DNA from: Curtobacterium sp. SGAir0471
GTDB taxonomy: Bacteria; Actinomycetota; Actinomycetes; Actinomycetales; Microbacteriaceae
Assembly: GCF_005490985.1 (NCBI RefSeq)
Contig: NZ_CP027869.1
Coordinates: 2,418,001 to 2,482,000 of the forward strand
Direction of reading: 5' to 3'
Length of the DNA stretch: 64,000 bases
Below, one piece after another: positions 1 through 7,351 of this stretch. Made by a program: the position numbers and the translations under genes. Position 1 is the first letter of the stretch. Every line of letters begins with the position of its first letter. A model generated the notes under the pieces. The model was given only the letters and a program-made list of their open reading frames with translations, made no database searches and was not told the DNA's origin.

Positions 1-605
1 TCGTCGCGGTCGACCTCCGCCAGCCCGGGGTGACCGTGCACGACGAGGCCTGGGTCGCCCGCGGGATGCCCGACGTCCCCAGCGGTCCCGTCGACCTCGA
101 CGGCGTCGTCGGCACCGCGGTCGGCGCTCCCGGCTGGTACCTGACCCGTCCGGGGTTCGCGTGGGGCGGCATCGGCGTCGCCGCGTGCTGGTGGGGCGGC
201 GCGGTCGGGCTCGCACGGGCGCTCCGGACGGCCACGGCGGCGCGACCCGGCTCGGAGCTGCTGCAGGCCGCACTCGGCGCCACGGTCGCTGACCTCGCCG
301 ACGCCGAGGACGCGCTCGCGACCGCCGCGGCCCGGATCGACGAAGCCTCGACCGGTGCAGCCGGACCGGACGACGACACCGACTGGTCGCTCGTGGCACA
401 GGTCACGCGGTCGCGGGTGCGCCGCGCGGTCGACGCGGTGTCGCAGCGCGTCGTCGCGACCCTCGGCCCTGCCCCGCTGGCGAACGACGCCGCGGTCGCC
501 GCACGGGTCGCTGACCTCGGGCTCTACGTGCTGCAGGACCACGGGGAGCGGGACCTCGCCCGGGTCGGACGGATCGTCGTCGAGCGCGGCGGTGTCGCGT
601 GGTGA
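1..605 (+). CDS. Acyl-CoA dehydrogenase-like protein, 5' end missing
   Basis: The frame is open to the left edge of the window, so only the last ~200 residues are visible. They look like the C-terminal helical half of an acyl-CoA dehydrogenase-type flavoprotein: a hydrophobic helix (GIGVAACWWGGAVGLARAL) followed by Ala/Asp-rich helices and a late ARVADLGLYVLQ helix. Such enzymes oxidise acyl-CoA thioesters or related C-C/C-N bonds using FAD; the substrate here is unknown. The stop overlaps the start of the next gene by 4 nt (GTGA), so the two are translationally coupled. The family call rests on general similarity and on the company of a PIG-L/methyltransferase and a GT2 enzyme; the FAD-contacting N-terminal part cannot be checked. 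Confidence 0.6.
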   Translation, partial: VAVDLRQPGVTVHDEAWVARGMPDVPSGPVDLDGVVGTAVGAPGWYLTRPGFAWGGIGVAACWWGGAVGLARALRTATAARPGSELLQAALGATVADLADAEDALATAAARIDEASTGAAGPDDDTDWSLVAQVTRSRVRRAVDAVSQRVVATLGPAPLANDAAVAARVADLGLYVLQDHGERDLARVGRIVVERGGVAW

Positions 606-1951
606 GCTTCGACCACCGCGAGCCCGGCACGGACCCCGCGGCGTGGACAGCGTTCCTCCGCTCGGTGCCCGCGGCCCCGGTCGACCTCCGGGGCGTCGGT
701 GCCGTGGTCGTCGTCGCGCCGCACCCGGACGACGAGACCCTCGGCGTCGGCGGGCTCGTCGCGACCGCCGCCGACGCGGGCGTCCCCGTGCACGTGCTCC
801 TCGTCACCCGCGGCGAGCGCTCCCACCCCGACTCCCACACCGTGACACCGGCCGACCTGGCCCCGCGCCGGTCGGCCGAGTTCCGGGCCGCGCTGCGGGT
901 GCTGCACGCGACCGCCGGTGCCACCGAGCTCGACGTCCCCGACGGTGCGGTGCGTGAGCACGCGGAGGTGCTGCGCGCCGCGCTCGAGCACCGGCTCGCC
1001 GGGACACCACGTCCGACGCTCGTCGTCGCGCCGTGGCGCGGGGACGGGCACCGCGACCACCGGGTCGCCGGCGAGGTCGCGGAGCAGGTGGTCGCTGCGA
1101 CGCCGGGCACGGAACTGCTCGCCTACCCGGTGTGGGCCTGGCACTGGGACGACCCCGCTGCTCGCACCATGCCGTGGGACCGGGCCCGCACACTCGTCCT
1201 CGACGCCGACGTCCGCGACCGGAAGGCCCGGGCGCTGGCCGCGTACCGGTCCCAGACGGAGCCGTTGTCCGACGCACCCGGCGACGAGCCGATCGTCGAC
1301 GACCGCCACGCCGCGCACCACCTGCGCGCCGAGGAGTGGCTCTTCGCGCCGCTGCGGTCGCGCTCGCGGGAGTCGTTCGACGCGCACTACGCCCGGAAGC
1401 CCGAGGGGTGGGACTTCGAGGGCTCCTGGTACGAGCAGCGGAAGCGTGCCGTCACGCTGGCCGCGCTGCCCCGCCCCCGCTTCCGGTCGGCCCTCGAGCT
1501 CGGCTGCGCGACCGGGGTGCTCACGGCAGCACTGACCGAGCGCGCGGACGCGGTGCTCGGGACGGACGTCGCAGCCGCCGCGATCGAGCGTGCTCGGCGT
1601 CGTGCACCGGCCGCGCGCTTCGAGACGGCCGCGTTCCCCGTCGAGTGGCCGGACGGGCGGTGGGACCTCGTCGTCCTGTCCGAGGTCGGCTACTACCTGT
1701 CGCCCGACGACCTCGACCGCACCGTGGACCGGGTGCTCGGGTCGCTCGACGACGACGGCGTGCTCGTCGCCTGCCACTGGCGTCACCCGGACGACGACGC
1801 GGTGATCGGCGGCGACACGGTGGACGCCCGGCTCGCCGCCCGGTGGCCGCGGCCCGCGCTCGTGCGCCACGTCGAGGAGGACTTCGTGCTCAGCGTGCTG
1901 CCCGGCCCGGCCGTCACCTCGGTCGGCCGCGCCGAGGGGCTCGTCCGGTGA
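602..1951 (+). CDS. Bifunctional PIG-L family deacetylase / class I SAM-dependent methyltransferase
   Basis: About 449 residues with two domains. Residues ~30-220 are a PIG-L/LmbE-type zinc deacetylase, with the hallmark APHPDDETLGVGG near residue 40 and GDGHRDHRVAGEVA as the later His motif; this family removes N-acetyl groups from GlcNAc-type sugars. Residues ~265-440 are a Rossmann methyltransferase: the SAM-binding glycine motif LELGCATGVLTAAL, the acidic GTDVAAAAIE, and WDLVVLSEVGYYL, similar to NodS-like enzymes. GTG at 602 gives a 4-nt overlap with the preceding gene; GTG at 599 is the alternative. Flanked by an acyl-CoA dehydrogenase and a glycosyltransferase, it probably acts on a sugar-containing small molecule or glycolipid. 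The product is unknown. Confidence 0.88.
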   Translation: MSFDHREPGTDPAAWTAFLRSVPAAPVDLRGVGAVVVVAPHPDDETLGVGGLVATAADAGVPVHVLLVTRGERSHPDSHTVTPADLAPRRSAEFRAALRVLHATAGATELDVPDGAVREHAEVLRAALEHRLAGTPRPTLVVAPWRGDGHRDHRVAGEVAEQVVAATPGTELLAYPVWAWHWDDPAARTMPWDRARTLVLDADVRDRKARALAAYRSQTEPLSDAPGDEPIVDDRHAAHHLRAEEWLFAPLRSRSRESFDAHYARKPEGWDFEGSWYEQRKRAVTLAALPRPRFRSALELGCATGVLTAALTERADAVLGTDVAAAAIERARRRAPAARFETAAFPVEWPDGRWDLVVLSEVGYYLSPDDLDRTVDRVLGSLDDDGVLVACHWRHPDDDAVIGGDTVDARLAARWPRPALVRHVEEDFVLSVLPGPAVTSVGRAEGLVR

Positions 1952-1990
1952 GCACCGCCCGCGCCGAGGGGTTCGTCCGGTGAGCACCGC
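1927..1990. repeat. 32-bp tandem duplication spanning a gene junction
   Basis: Two adjacent 32-bp copies (1927-1958 and 1959-1990) differ at one base (C at 1940, T at 1972). Each carries the end of the methyltransferase frame (GAGGGGCTCGTCCGGTGA) and the GTGAGCACCGCC start of the glycosyltransferase. The first copy keeps the real stop and the second keeps the real start. Between them the duplicated start opens an 11-codon frame (GTG 1948 to TGA 1983) ending on the true start codon. Because 32 is not a multiple of 3, both real genes stay intact. Confidence 0.9.
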
Positions 1991-2711
1991 CCGTGTCGAC
2001 GTCGTCGTACCGGTCCACGACGAGGAGAGCTCGGTGCGCGCTGCCCTCGACGCGCTGGCCGCTGCCGTCACGACCCTGCACACCGCGCACCCGTCGGTAC
2101 GGTCCGGCGTCACGCTCGTCCTCGACGGGTGCACCGACGGTACCGCCGGCATCGTCGAGGCGACCCGGCAGACCGACCCGGTGTGGCGGGCCGGACACCT
2201 CCACGTGCGGACGTCGCCGCGCGTCGGCGTGGGTCGTGCCCGGGCCGTCGGGACCGCGCACGCCCGGGCGCTCGCCCGGACGTCGCCGCCCGACCGGCAC
2301 TGGTTCGCCCACACCGACGCCGACTCGCGGGTCCACCCGGACTGGCTCGTGCAGCAGGTGGACGCACTGCTCACCGGAGCGCACGTGCTCGTCGGCGCGG
2401 TGGTCCCCGACCCGGACGACCTCGACCCCGCCGTGCTCGACCGCTGGCGTGCGGCGCACCCACCGGGGGCCACGCTCGGGCACGTGCACGGTGCGAACCT
2501 CGGCGTGCGTGCGGACGCCGACACCGCACTCGGTGGGTTCGATCCGGTCCCGGAGCACGAGGACGTCCGGTTGGTGGAGCGGGCGCGGGCGCTCGGGCTC
2601 GACGTCCGGGCGACGACCGAGCTGCCGGTGGTCACGAGCGGCCGCTTCGCCGGACGGACCCCCGGGGGCTACGCCGAGCACCTGCGCCGCACCTACGGCG
2701 ACGCCGGCTGA
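1980..2711 (+). CDS. Glycosyltransferase family 2 protein
   Basis: 243 residues of a GT-A fold. It starts VDVVVPVHDEESSVRAAL (nucleotide-sugar binding strand), has VLDGCTDGT at ~residue 42 and a DAD-type metal site in FAHTDADSRVHPDWL (~residue 105), then GFDPVPEHEDVRLVERA as the acceptor/catalytic-base region. Cytosolic, with no membrane segment. The GTG start at 1980 overlaps the stop of an 11-codon phantom reading frame created by a 32-bp tandem duplication at the gene junction. It is the third gene of the PIG-L cluster and probably attaches a sugar to the same unknown product. Donor and acceptor cannot be read from sequence. Confidence 0.85.
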   Translation: MSTARVDVVVPVHDEESSVRAALDALAAAVTTLHTAHPSVRSGVTLVLDGCTDGTAGIVEATRQTDPVWRAGHLHVRTSPRVGVGRARAVGTAHARALARTSPPDRHWFAHTDADSRVHPDWLVQQVDALLTGAHVLVGAVVPDPDDLDPAVLDRWRAAHPPGATLGHVHGANLGVRADADTALGGFDPVPEHEDVRLVERARALGLDVRATTELPVVTSGRFAGRTPGGYAEHLRRTYGDAG

Positions 2712-2733
2712 CCCGCCGTCTCGTCCGCCGGGT

Positions 2734-3747
2734 TCAGGCCACGGGGTAGTCGCAGTACGCGAACCAGCGCGAGTCGGGCGACCACGGCGGCACGTTGACC
2801 GTCCCCTGGCCGCCGTCGAGCACCACGAGGGTCGCGGGCAGGACGGCGATCCGCGCACCCCGCGTCAGGACCCCGGGCAGCAGCCGCAGCTCCACCCGGT
2901 GGTCGGCGGGGTGCCCCTGCACGCCGGGCTCGTACGACAGGTAGAGCAGGTGCGCGCCGTCCGGGGACAGGTGCGGGAACCAGTCCACCCGATCGTCGGC
3001 GGTGATCCGTACGGGAGCGCCCGCGGCGGCGCGGCCCGTGGTGCCACCGCCAGCGCCGTCGTCGTCGTCACCGTCGTGGTCGCCGTCGCCGGATGCGTCG
3101 AGTCGGAGCGCTGCGAGCTGAGCGGTGCCCGGCGTGAAGCGCTCGGTGTTGAACAGGAGCGTCCGGCCGTCCGGCGTGATCGCGCAGCCGTCGTCCGGGT
3201 GCTCGTCCCGGGTCAGGAACGTCGTGGTTCCGGACACCGGGTCGACGAGGGCGACGTCGGTCGTCCAGACGCCCTCGGGCGTCCGCTCCCCCACGATCGC
3301 CGCGAGCGACGAGCCGTCCGGCGCGATGCCGTGCAGGTAGTACTTCCGAACGACCGGCAGCGCCGCGCGCGTGTCGGTGATGCGTGTGGCCGAGCCCCCC
3401 TCGGGCAGCGGCACGCGGTACAGCTCACCGTCCCGGGCGCTCACCACGACGGACTCCCCCGACGGGTCGAGCACGTGGTCGTTGTTGATCTCGCCGACCC
3501 CGGGCATCGGCACCGGCACGAGCGCGGTCTCGTCGAGCACGCGGTCGTCGCCGGGCTGCGGGAGCGGCAGCAGCCAGAGGTCACCGTCCCCGTTCAGCAC
3601 GAGCGTGCGGTCGTCGAGGACGTTCGGCGCCTCGACGAGCACCGTGTCCGACTCGAACACGAGCCGACTCGTCCGCGAGGCCACGTCGTACACGTGCACT
3701 CGGCTGGTCTGTCCCGGCAGCAGTTGCCGCCCGCGTGTCCCGGTCAT
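2734..3747 (-). CDS. TolB-like beta-propeller (PD40) protein
   Basis: 337 residues with repeated WD40/PD40-type blades: DPSGESVVVSARDGELY, APDGSSLAAIVGE, TPDGRTLLFNTERF, SPDGAHLLYLSYEPG, SPDSRWFAYCDYPV. Such propellers are binding or scaffold proteins, or in oligogalacturonate-lyase relatives catalytic. There is no signal peptide, so it is probably cytoplasmic. Around residues 195-225 there is an unusual Asp/Gly-rich acidic insertion (DGDHDGDDDDGAGGG). It lies downstream of the sugar permease genes on the same strand, separated by 162 bp with an inverted repeat, so it may belong to the carbohydrate regulon. ATG at 3747 has a weak upstream GGATGGA. Exact function is not recognised. Confidence 0.7.
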   Translation of the reverse strand: MTGTRGRQLLPGQTSRVHVYDVASRTSRLVFESDTVLVEAPNVLDDRTLVLNGDGDLWLLPLPQPGDDRVLDETALVPVPMPGVGEINNDHVLDPSGESVVVSARDGELYRVPLPEGGSATRITDTRAALPVVRKYYLHGIAPDGSSLAAIVGERTPEGVWTTDVALVDPVSGTTTFLTRDEHPDDGCAITPDGRTLLFNTERFTPGTAQLAALRLDASGDGDHDGDDDDGAGGGTTGRAAAGAPVRITADDRVDWFPHLSPDGAHLLYLSYEPGVQGHPADHRVELRLLPGVLTRGARIAVLPATLVVLDGGQGTVNVPPWSPDSRWFAYCDYPVA

Positions 3748-3767
3748 CCGTCCATCCTGTCTGATGC

Positions 3768-3819
3768 GCGGAAGCGACAGATCTCCGGCGACCGTTGCCG
3801 CAGATCTGTCGCTTTCGCG
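3768..3819. promoter_or_regulatory. Long inverted repeat in front of the beta-propeller gene
   Basis: GCGGAAGCGACAGATCT is mirrored by AGATCTGTCGCTTTCGC with one mismatch across a 17-nt spacer. It lies between the end of the permease operon and the start of the beta-propeller gene, both on the minus strand. It could be an operon terminator (no T-tract) or a repressor site. The core GCGACAGA also occurs in the promoter region controlled by the nearby ROK repressor (9335-9342). Downstream (3823-3890) are degenerate repeats of GAGCGGGAC type. Confidence 0.6.
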
Positions 3820-3909
3820 GAAGTGCCCGAGCGGGACCTGCCCGAGCGGGGACCTGCCCGAGCGGGAAGTGCCGAGCGGGAACCGTCCGAACGAGTGAGA
3901 GCGCTCCGC

Positions 3910-4749
3910 CTACTTCACTGCGCCCGCGGTCAGGCCGGCCACGAACTGGCGCTGCACGATGAGGAACGCCACCACGACCGGGATCGACACGACGAGCGAC
4001 GCCGCCATGATCTGGTTCCAGTACACGTTCGTCTGCGTCGAGTACTGCTGCAGACCGTTCGCGAGCAGCTGCCCGTCCCCGTTCGTCATCACCGAGGCGA
4101 AGAGGACCTCGCCCCACGCGGTCATGAACGAGTAGATGCCGACCGCGACGAGACCCGGGCGGGCCGAGGGCAGGATGACCCGGAACAGCGCACCCATCGG
4201 ACCCGAGCCGTCGACCATCGCGGCCTCGTCGAGCTCGCGCGGGATGGTCTCGAAGTAGCCCGAGAGCATCCAGATCGAGAACGGGAGCGTGAACGTCAGG
4301 TAGGTGATGATGAGCCCGAGCCACGACCCGACGAGCTGGATGCCGAGCGCGTTGCCGAGGTTCGTGAAGATGAGGAACAACGGCAGCAGGAACAGCACAC
4401 CCGGGAACATCTGGGTGGAGAGCACCGCGGTGGTGAAGGTGCTCTTGCCCCGGAAGTTCCACCGCGAGACGCCGTAGGCCGCGAACGTCGCGATGATCAG
4501 CGAGAACAGCGTCGCGATCGTGCAGACCACGAGCGAGTTCACGAAGTACTTCGCGAGCGGCACCGTGGACCACATGTCGATGAACGGCTGGAAGGTGATG
4601 GTCGTCGGGATCCACGTGAAGTTGTTCTGCACGTCACCGAGCGGCTTCATCGCCGTGGTGATCATCACGTAGAGCGGCACGACCGTGAACAGCGTCAGCA
4701 GGACGATCGTGACGACCTTGAAGGACTTGGCGCCCATTGTTTCACGCAC
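3910..4749 (-). CDS. Carbohydrate ABC transporter permease (MalG type)
   Basis: 279 residues, about six transmembrane helices. It has the cytoplasmic EAA loop that docks the ATPase (ELDEAAMVDGSGPMGALFRV, ~residues 170-190). It forms the second half of the membrane pore of a CUT1-type sugar importer. GTG at 4749 is preceded by GGAGG with 7-nt spacing and overlaps the upstream permease by 8 nt; ATG at 4737 is possible but lacks a nearby ribosome site. Last gene of the operon isomerase-oxidoreductase-binding protein-permease-permease. No ATPase gene is nearby, so a shared MsmK-like ATPase elsewhere is expected. Confidence 0.95.
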   Translation of the reverse strand: MRETMGAKSFKVVTIVLLTLFTVVPLYVMITTAMKPLGDVQNNFTWIPTTITFQPFIDMWSTVPLAKYFVNSLVVCTIATLFSLIIATFAAYGVSRWNFRGKSTFTTAVLSTQMFPGVLFLLPLFLIFTNLGNALGIQLVGSWLGLIITYLTFTLPFSIWMLSGYFETIPRELDEAAMVDGSGPMGALFRVILPSARPGLVAVGIYSFMTAWGEVLFASVMTNGDGQLLANGLQQYSTQTNVYWNQIMAASLVVSIPVVVAFLIVQRQFVAGLTAGAVK

Positions 4750-5737
4750 GGACGGACCTCCGGTTGGTCACGGCCAGGTAGATGCCCGTGACGATGAGCA
4801 GGAAGAGCAGGAGCAGGACGCTCATCGCGGCACCGGAGCCGAAGTTCCAGGTGATGAACGACGCGTTGTAGATGTGGAAGCTGAGCAGGTCGGCTGCCGG
4901 CGGCTGCGCGGTCGATCCGAACAGCACGTAGGGCGTGTTGAAGTCGTTGAACGTCCAGAGGAACATCACGAGCACGAGTGTCACGTTGACCGGTCGGACC
5001 ATCGGCAGCGTGATCGAGCGCCACTGGCGGAAGGGCTTCGCGCCGTCCACCGACGCGGCTTCGTACACGTCGTTCGGGACGGACTGCAGCCCGGCCATGA
5101 GCATGAGGAACGCGAACGGCCAGGTCTTCCAGATCGCGACGACCACGACGGACACGAACGCGTTCGAGCCGATCAGCCAGAACGGCCCCTGCCCGCCGAA
5201 CAGCCCGAGCTGGTCGACGAGGACGTGGTTCACGGCGCCCGAGTCCCGCTGGAACATGAACTTCCAGGTGATGATGCCGGCGTACATCGGCAGCGCGTAG
5301 GGCACGAGGAACAGCGTGCGGAAGAGCCCGCGTCCCTTGAACGGCTTCTGCAGTGCGACCGCCGCAGCCATGCCGAAGGTCCACGCCAGGGCGACGACGA
5401 TGATCGTGTAGCCGCAGGTGATGAGGAACGAGTTGAGGACGCCCTTGCCGATGGCCTGGTCGAAGTCGATCGCGACCGAGTAGTTGCGCAGCCCGGCGAA
5501 GGGCGCGGCACCCCAGTTCGCGATGAAGTACTTGGTGAGCTGGACGAACGAGATCCAGATGCCGGTGAGCATCGGCACGATGTGGATCAGCAGCTCGAAC
5601 AGGACAGCGGGTGCGACGAGCGCGTACGGCAGCCAGTGGCGCTTCGGCTTCCGACCCGGCTGCGGCCCCGACAGGGTCGGGGCCTTCGTACGGGTCAGGT
5701 CGATGCGCTCGGAGTCGGGCAGGACCGAGGTGGTCAT
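4742..5737 (-). CDS. Carbohydrate ABC transporter permease (MalF type)
   Basis: 331 residues: a ~35-residue cytoplasmic N-terminus, then roughly six to seven membrane helices starting at WLPYALVAPAVLFELLIHIV. The EAA loop reads DVYEAASVDGAKPFRQWRSI (~residues 220-240). It partners with the permease encoded immediately downstream (8-nt overlap). It is separated from the binding-protein gene upstream by 172 bp that include a very stable GC hairpin, which should lower permease expression relative to the binding protein. Sugar specificity cannot be read from the permease. Confidence 0.95.
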   Translation of the reverse strand: MTTSVLPDSERIDLTRTKAPTLSGPQPGRKPKRHWLPYALVAPAVLFELLIHIVPMLTGIWISFVQLTKYFIANWGAAPFAGLRNYSVAIDFDQAIGKGVLNSFLITCGYTIIVVALAWTFGMAAAVALQKPFKGRGLFRTLFLVPYALPMYAGIITWKFMFQRDSGAVNHVLVDQLGLFGGQGPFWLIGSNAFVSVVVVAIWKTWPFAFLMLMAGLQSVPNDVYEAASVDGAKPFRQWRSITLPMVRPVNVTLVLVMFLWTFNDFNTPYVLFGSTAQPPAADLLSFHIYNASFITWNFGSGAAMSVLLLLFLLIVTGIYLAVTNRRSVRA

Positions 5738-5863
5738 GGGTGGTGGCCTTCCGGCGATGACGGGATCGGGTGCGTCGTCCGCCGGGCCGTGGCAGCGGCC
5801 TGGAGGATCGACCAGCGTGAGCCGATCGGCTCACCCCGGCACGGGGCCGGGTGTGGAGGGGCG

Positions 5864-5900
5864 AGGCCCGGGGCGCGTCCTGCGGACGCGCCCCGGGCCT
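5864..5900 (-). terminator. Intercistronic hairpin between binding protein and permeases
   Basis: A perfect 17-bp inverted repeat (AGGCCCGGGGCGCGTCC, loop TGC) lies 10 nt after the binding-protein stop. There is no T-tract, so it may act as a partial terminator or a 3' mRNA stabiliser, as commonly seen after periplasmic binding-protein genes that need higher expression than their permeases. Confidence 0.75.
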
Positions 5901-5909
5901 CCAGGCCGA

Positions 5910-7211
5910 CTAGCCGACCGACTGCGAGACCTGGTCCTGCGCGGTCTGCAGGGCCGTCTTGATGTCGCTGTCGGACACCGTGCCGCCGGTGGCGATCTTG
6001 GCGAACATGTCGTTCATCGCCTTGCCGACCGTCGACTCGAACTGGTCCTCGGCGGGCACCAGCGGGAGCGGCTTGGCCTTGTTGTTGTAGATGTCGAGGA
6101 ACGTCTTCGTCTGCTCGTCGGTGACCGAGTCAGCAGCGGAGGCGAGCACCGGCAGGGCCGAGTACGGCTTGTCGAGCGTGCTCTGCGTCGACTCGCTCGT
6201 CATGAACTTCACGAACTCGAGCGCGCCGTCCTTGTTCTTCGTGTTCTTGAAGATCGACAGGTTGATGCCGGCCGGGAAGGACGCGATGTCCTTCGCGCCC
6301 TCGGGTGCCGGGAAGGGCACCACGCCGAACTGGTCAGCGGACATGCCGTTGGAGGTGATGGTGGCGTTCGCGTTGTTCTGCGTCAGCATCATCGCGGCCT
6401 TCTTGTTCGCGAAGTCCGAGACCGCCTGCGTGCCGTTGTCGTACTGGGCGTTCGAGGTGTTGACGACCTTGTCCGACTGCATCAGGTCGAGGTAGCGCTT
6501 GATGCCGTCGACGTTCGCCTTCTCGGTGAAGGTCGGCTTGCCGTCCTTGTCGAACCACTCGCCACCGTTCTGCGCCGAGTTGATGAACGCGAAGTGGGCG
6601 TTCTCGGTGTACGACCCACCGGCGATGGTGAAGCCGTACTGGTCGCCCGTGGTGAGCTTCTTGGCGTCCGCCGTCAGCTCCTCCCACGTGGTGGGTGCCT
6701 GGAGACCGGCGTCCTGGAACATCTGCTTGTTGTAGTACAGGCCGTACGCGAGACCGTAGAGCGGGACGCTCGTGACGGTCTTGCCGGGGGCACCGCCGGT
6801 GGAGAGCGCGACCTTGCCGAACTTGTCGGCACCGCCGATCGCCTTCATCTCCGAGTCGCCGAACTCCTGGAAGGCGCCGGTGGCCTGGAGCGAGGTCGCC
6901 CAGGTGTTGCCGATGTTCACCACGTCCGGGCCCTGACCCGAGGTGACGGCGGTCGTGATCTTCGTCTGCAGGTCGTTCCAACCGATGACCTGGAGGTTCA
7001 CCTTGATCCCGGTCTCCTTGGTGAACTTCTCGAGGACGGGGGTGAGCACCTCCTTGTCGTTCTGCAGGGACGTGCCCTGGTTGGACGCCCAGTAGGTGAG
7101 CGTCTTCGAGTCGCCGGACGAACCGGACGATCCCGAGGAGCAGGCTGCGAGGCCGGTCACGGTGAGTGCCGCGGCCGCGGTGATGGCCAGTGCGCGGATG
7201 GCAGTGCGCAT
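5910..7211 (-). CDS. Extracellular sugar-binding lipoprotein of an ABC importer
   Basis: 433 residues. The N-terminus is a lipoprotein signal: MRTAIRALAITAAAA, then lipobox LAAC with the Cys at residue 24, followed by a Gly/Ser linker. The mature part is a type-1 substrate-binding fold (LTYWASNQGTS at the start; GQGPDVVNIGNTWATSLQATG; PLYGLAYGLYYNKQMFQDAGL), typical of CUT1 carbohydrate-binding proteins. It captures sugar outside the membrane and delivers it to the two permeases downstream. It sits 140 bp after the oxidoreductase gene. Confidence 0.95.
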   Translation of the reverse strand: MRTAIRALAITAAAALTVTGLAACSSGSSGSSGDSKTLTYWASNQGTSLQNDKEVLTPVLEKFTKETGIKVNLQVIGWNDLQTKITTAVTSGQGPDVVNIGNTWATSLQATGAFQEFGDSEMKAIGGADKFGKVALSTGGAPGKTVTSVPLYGLAYGLYYNKQMFQDAGLQAPTTWEELTADAKKLTTGDQYGFTIAGGSYTENAHFAFINSAQNGGEWFDKDGKPTFTEKANVDGIKRYLDLMQSDKVVNTSNAQYDNGTQAVSDFANKKAAMMLTQNNANATITSNGMSADQFGVVPFPAPEGAKDIASFPAGINLSIFKNTKNKDGALEFVKFMTSESTQSTLDKPYSALPVLASAADSVTDEQTKTFLDIYNNKAKPLPLVPAEDQFESTVGKAMNDMFAKIATGGTVSDSDIKTALQTAQDQVSQSVG

Positions 7212-7351
7212 GACTCTCTACTTTCTCGTCGTTGAGGTGGTGCAGGAGGTGGTGCGGTGGTGCTGGTCGTGCTGTCGGGTGCTGCTGTGTGGTGCGGTGT
7301 CCCCGACCGGGTGTCCGTCCGTCGTCGGACGGGTCCGGCCGGCGCCGTCCG

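Noticed and set aside
1993..4791. 932-codon plus-strand open frame across the glycosyltransferase and sugar genes
   Set aside because: Contains runs of Arg/Ser/Thr and His/Asp typical of out-of-frame high-GC DNA and crosses well-supported genes on both strands.
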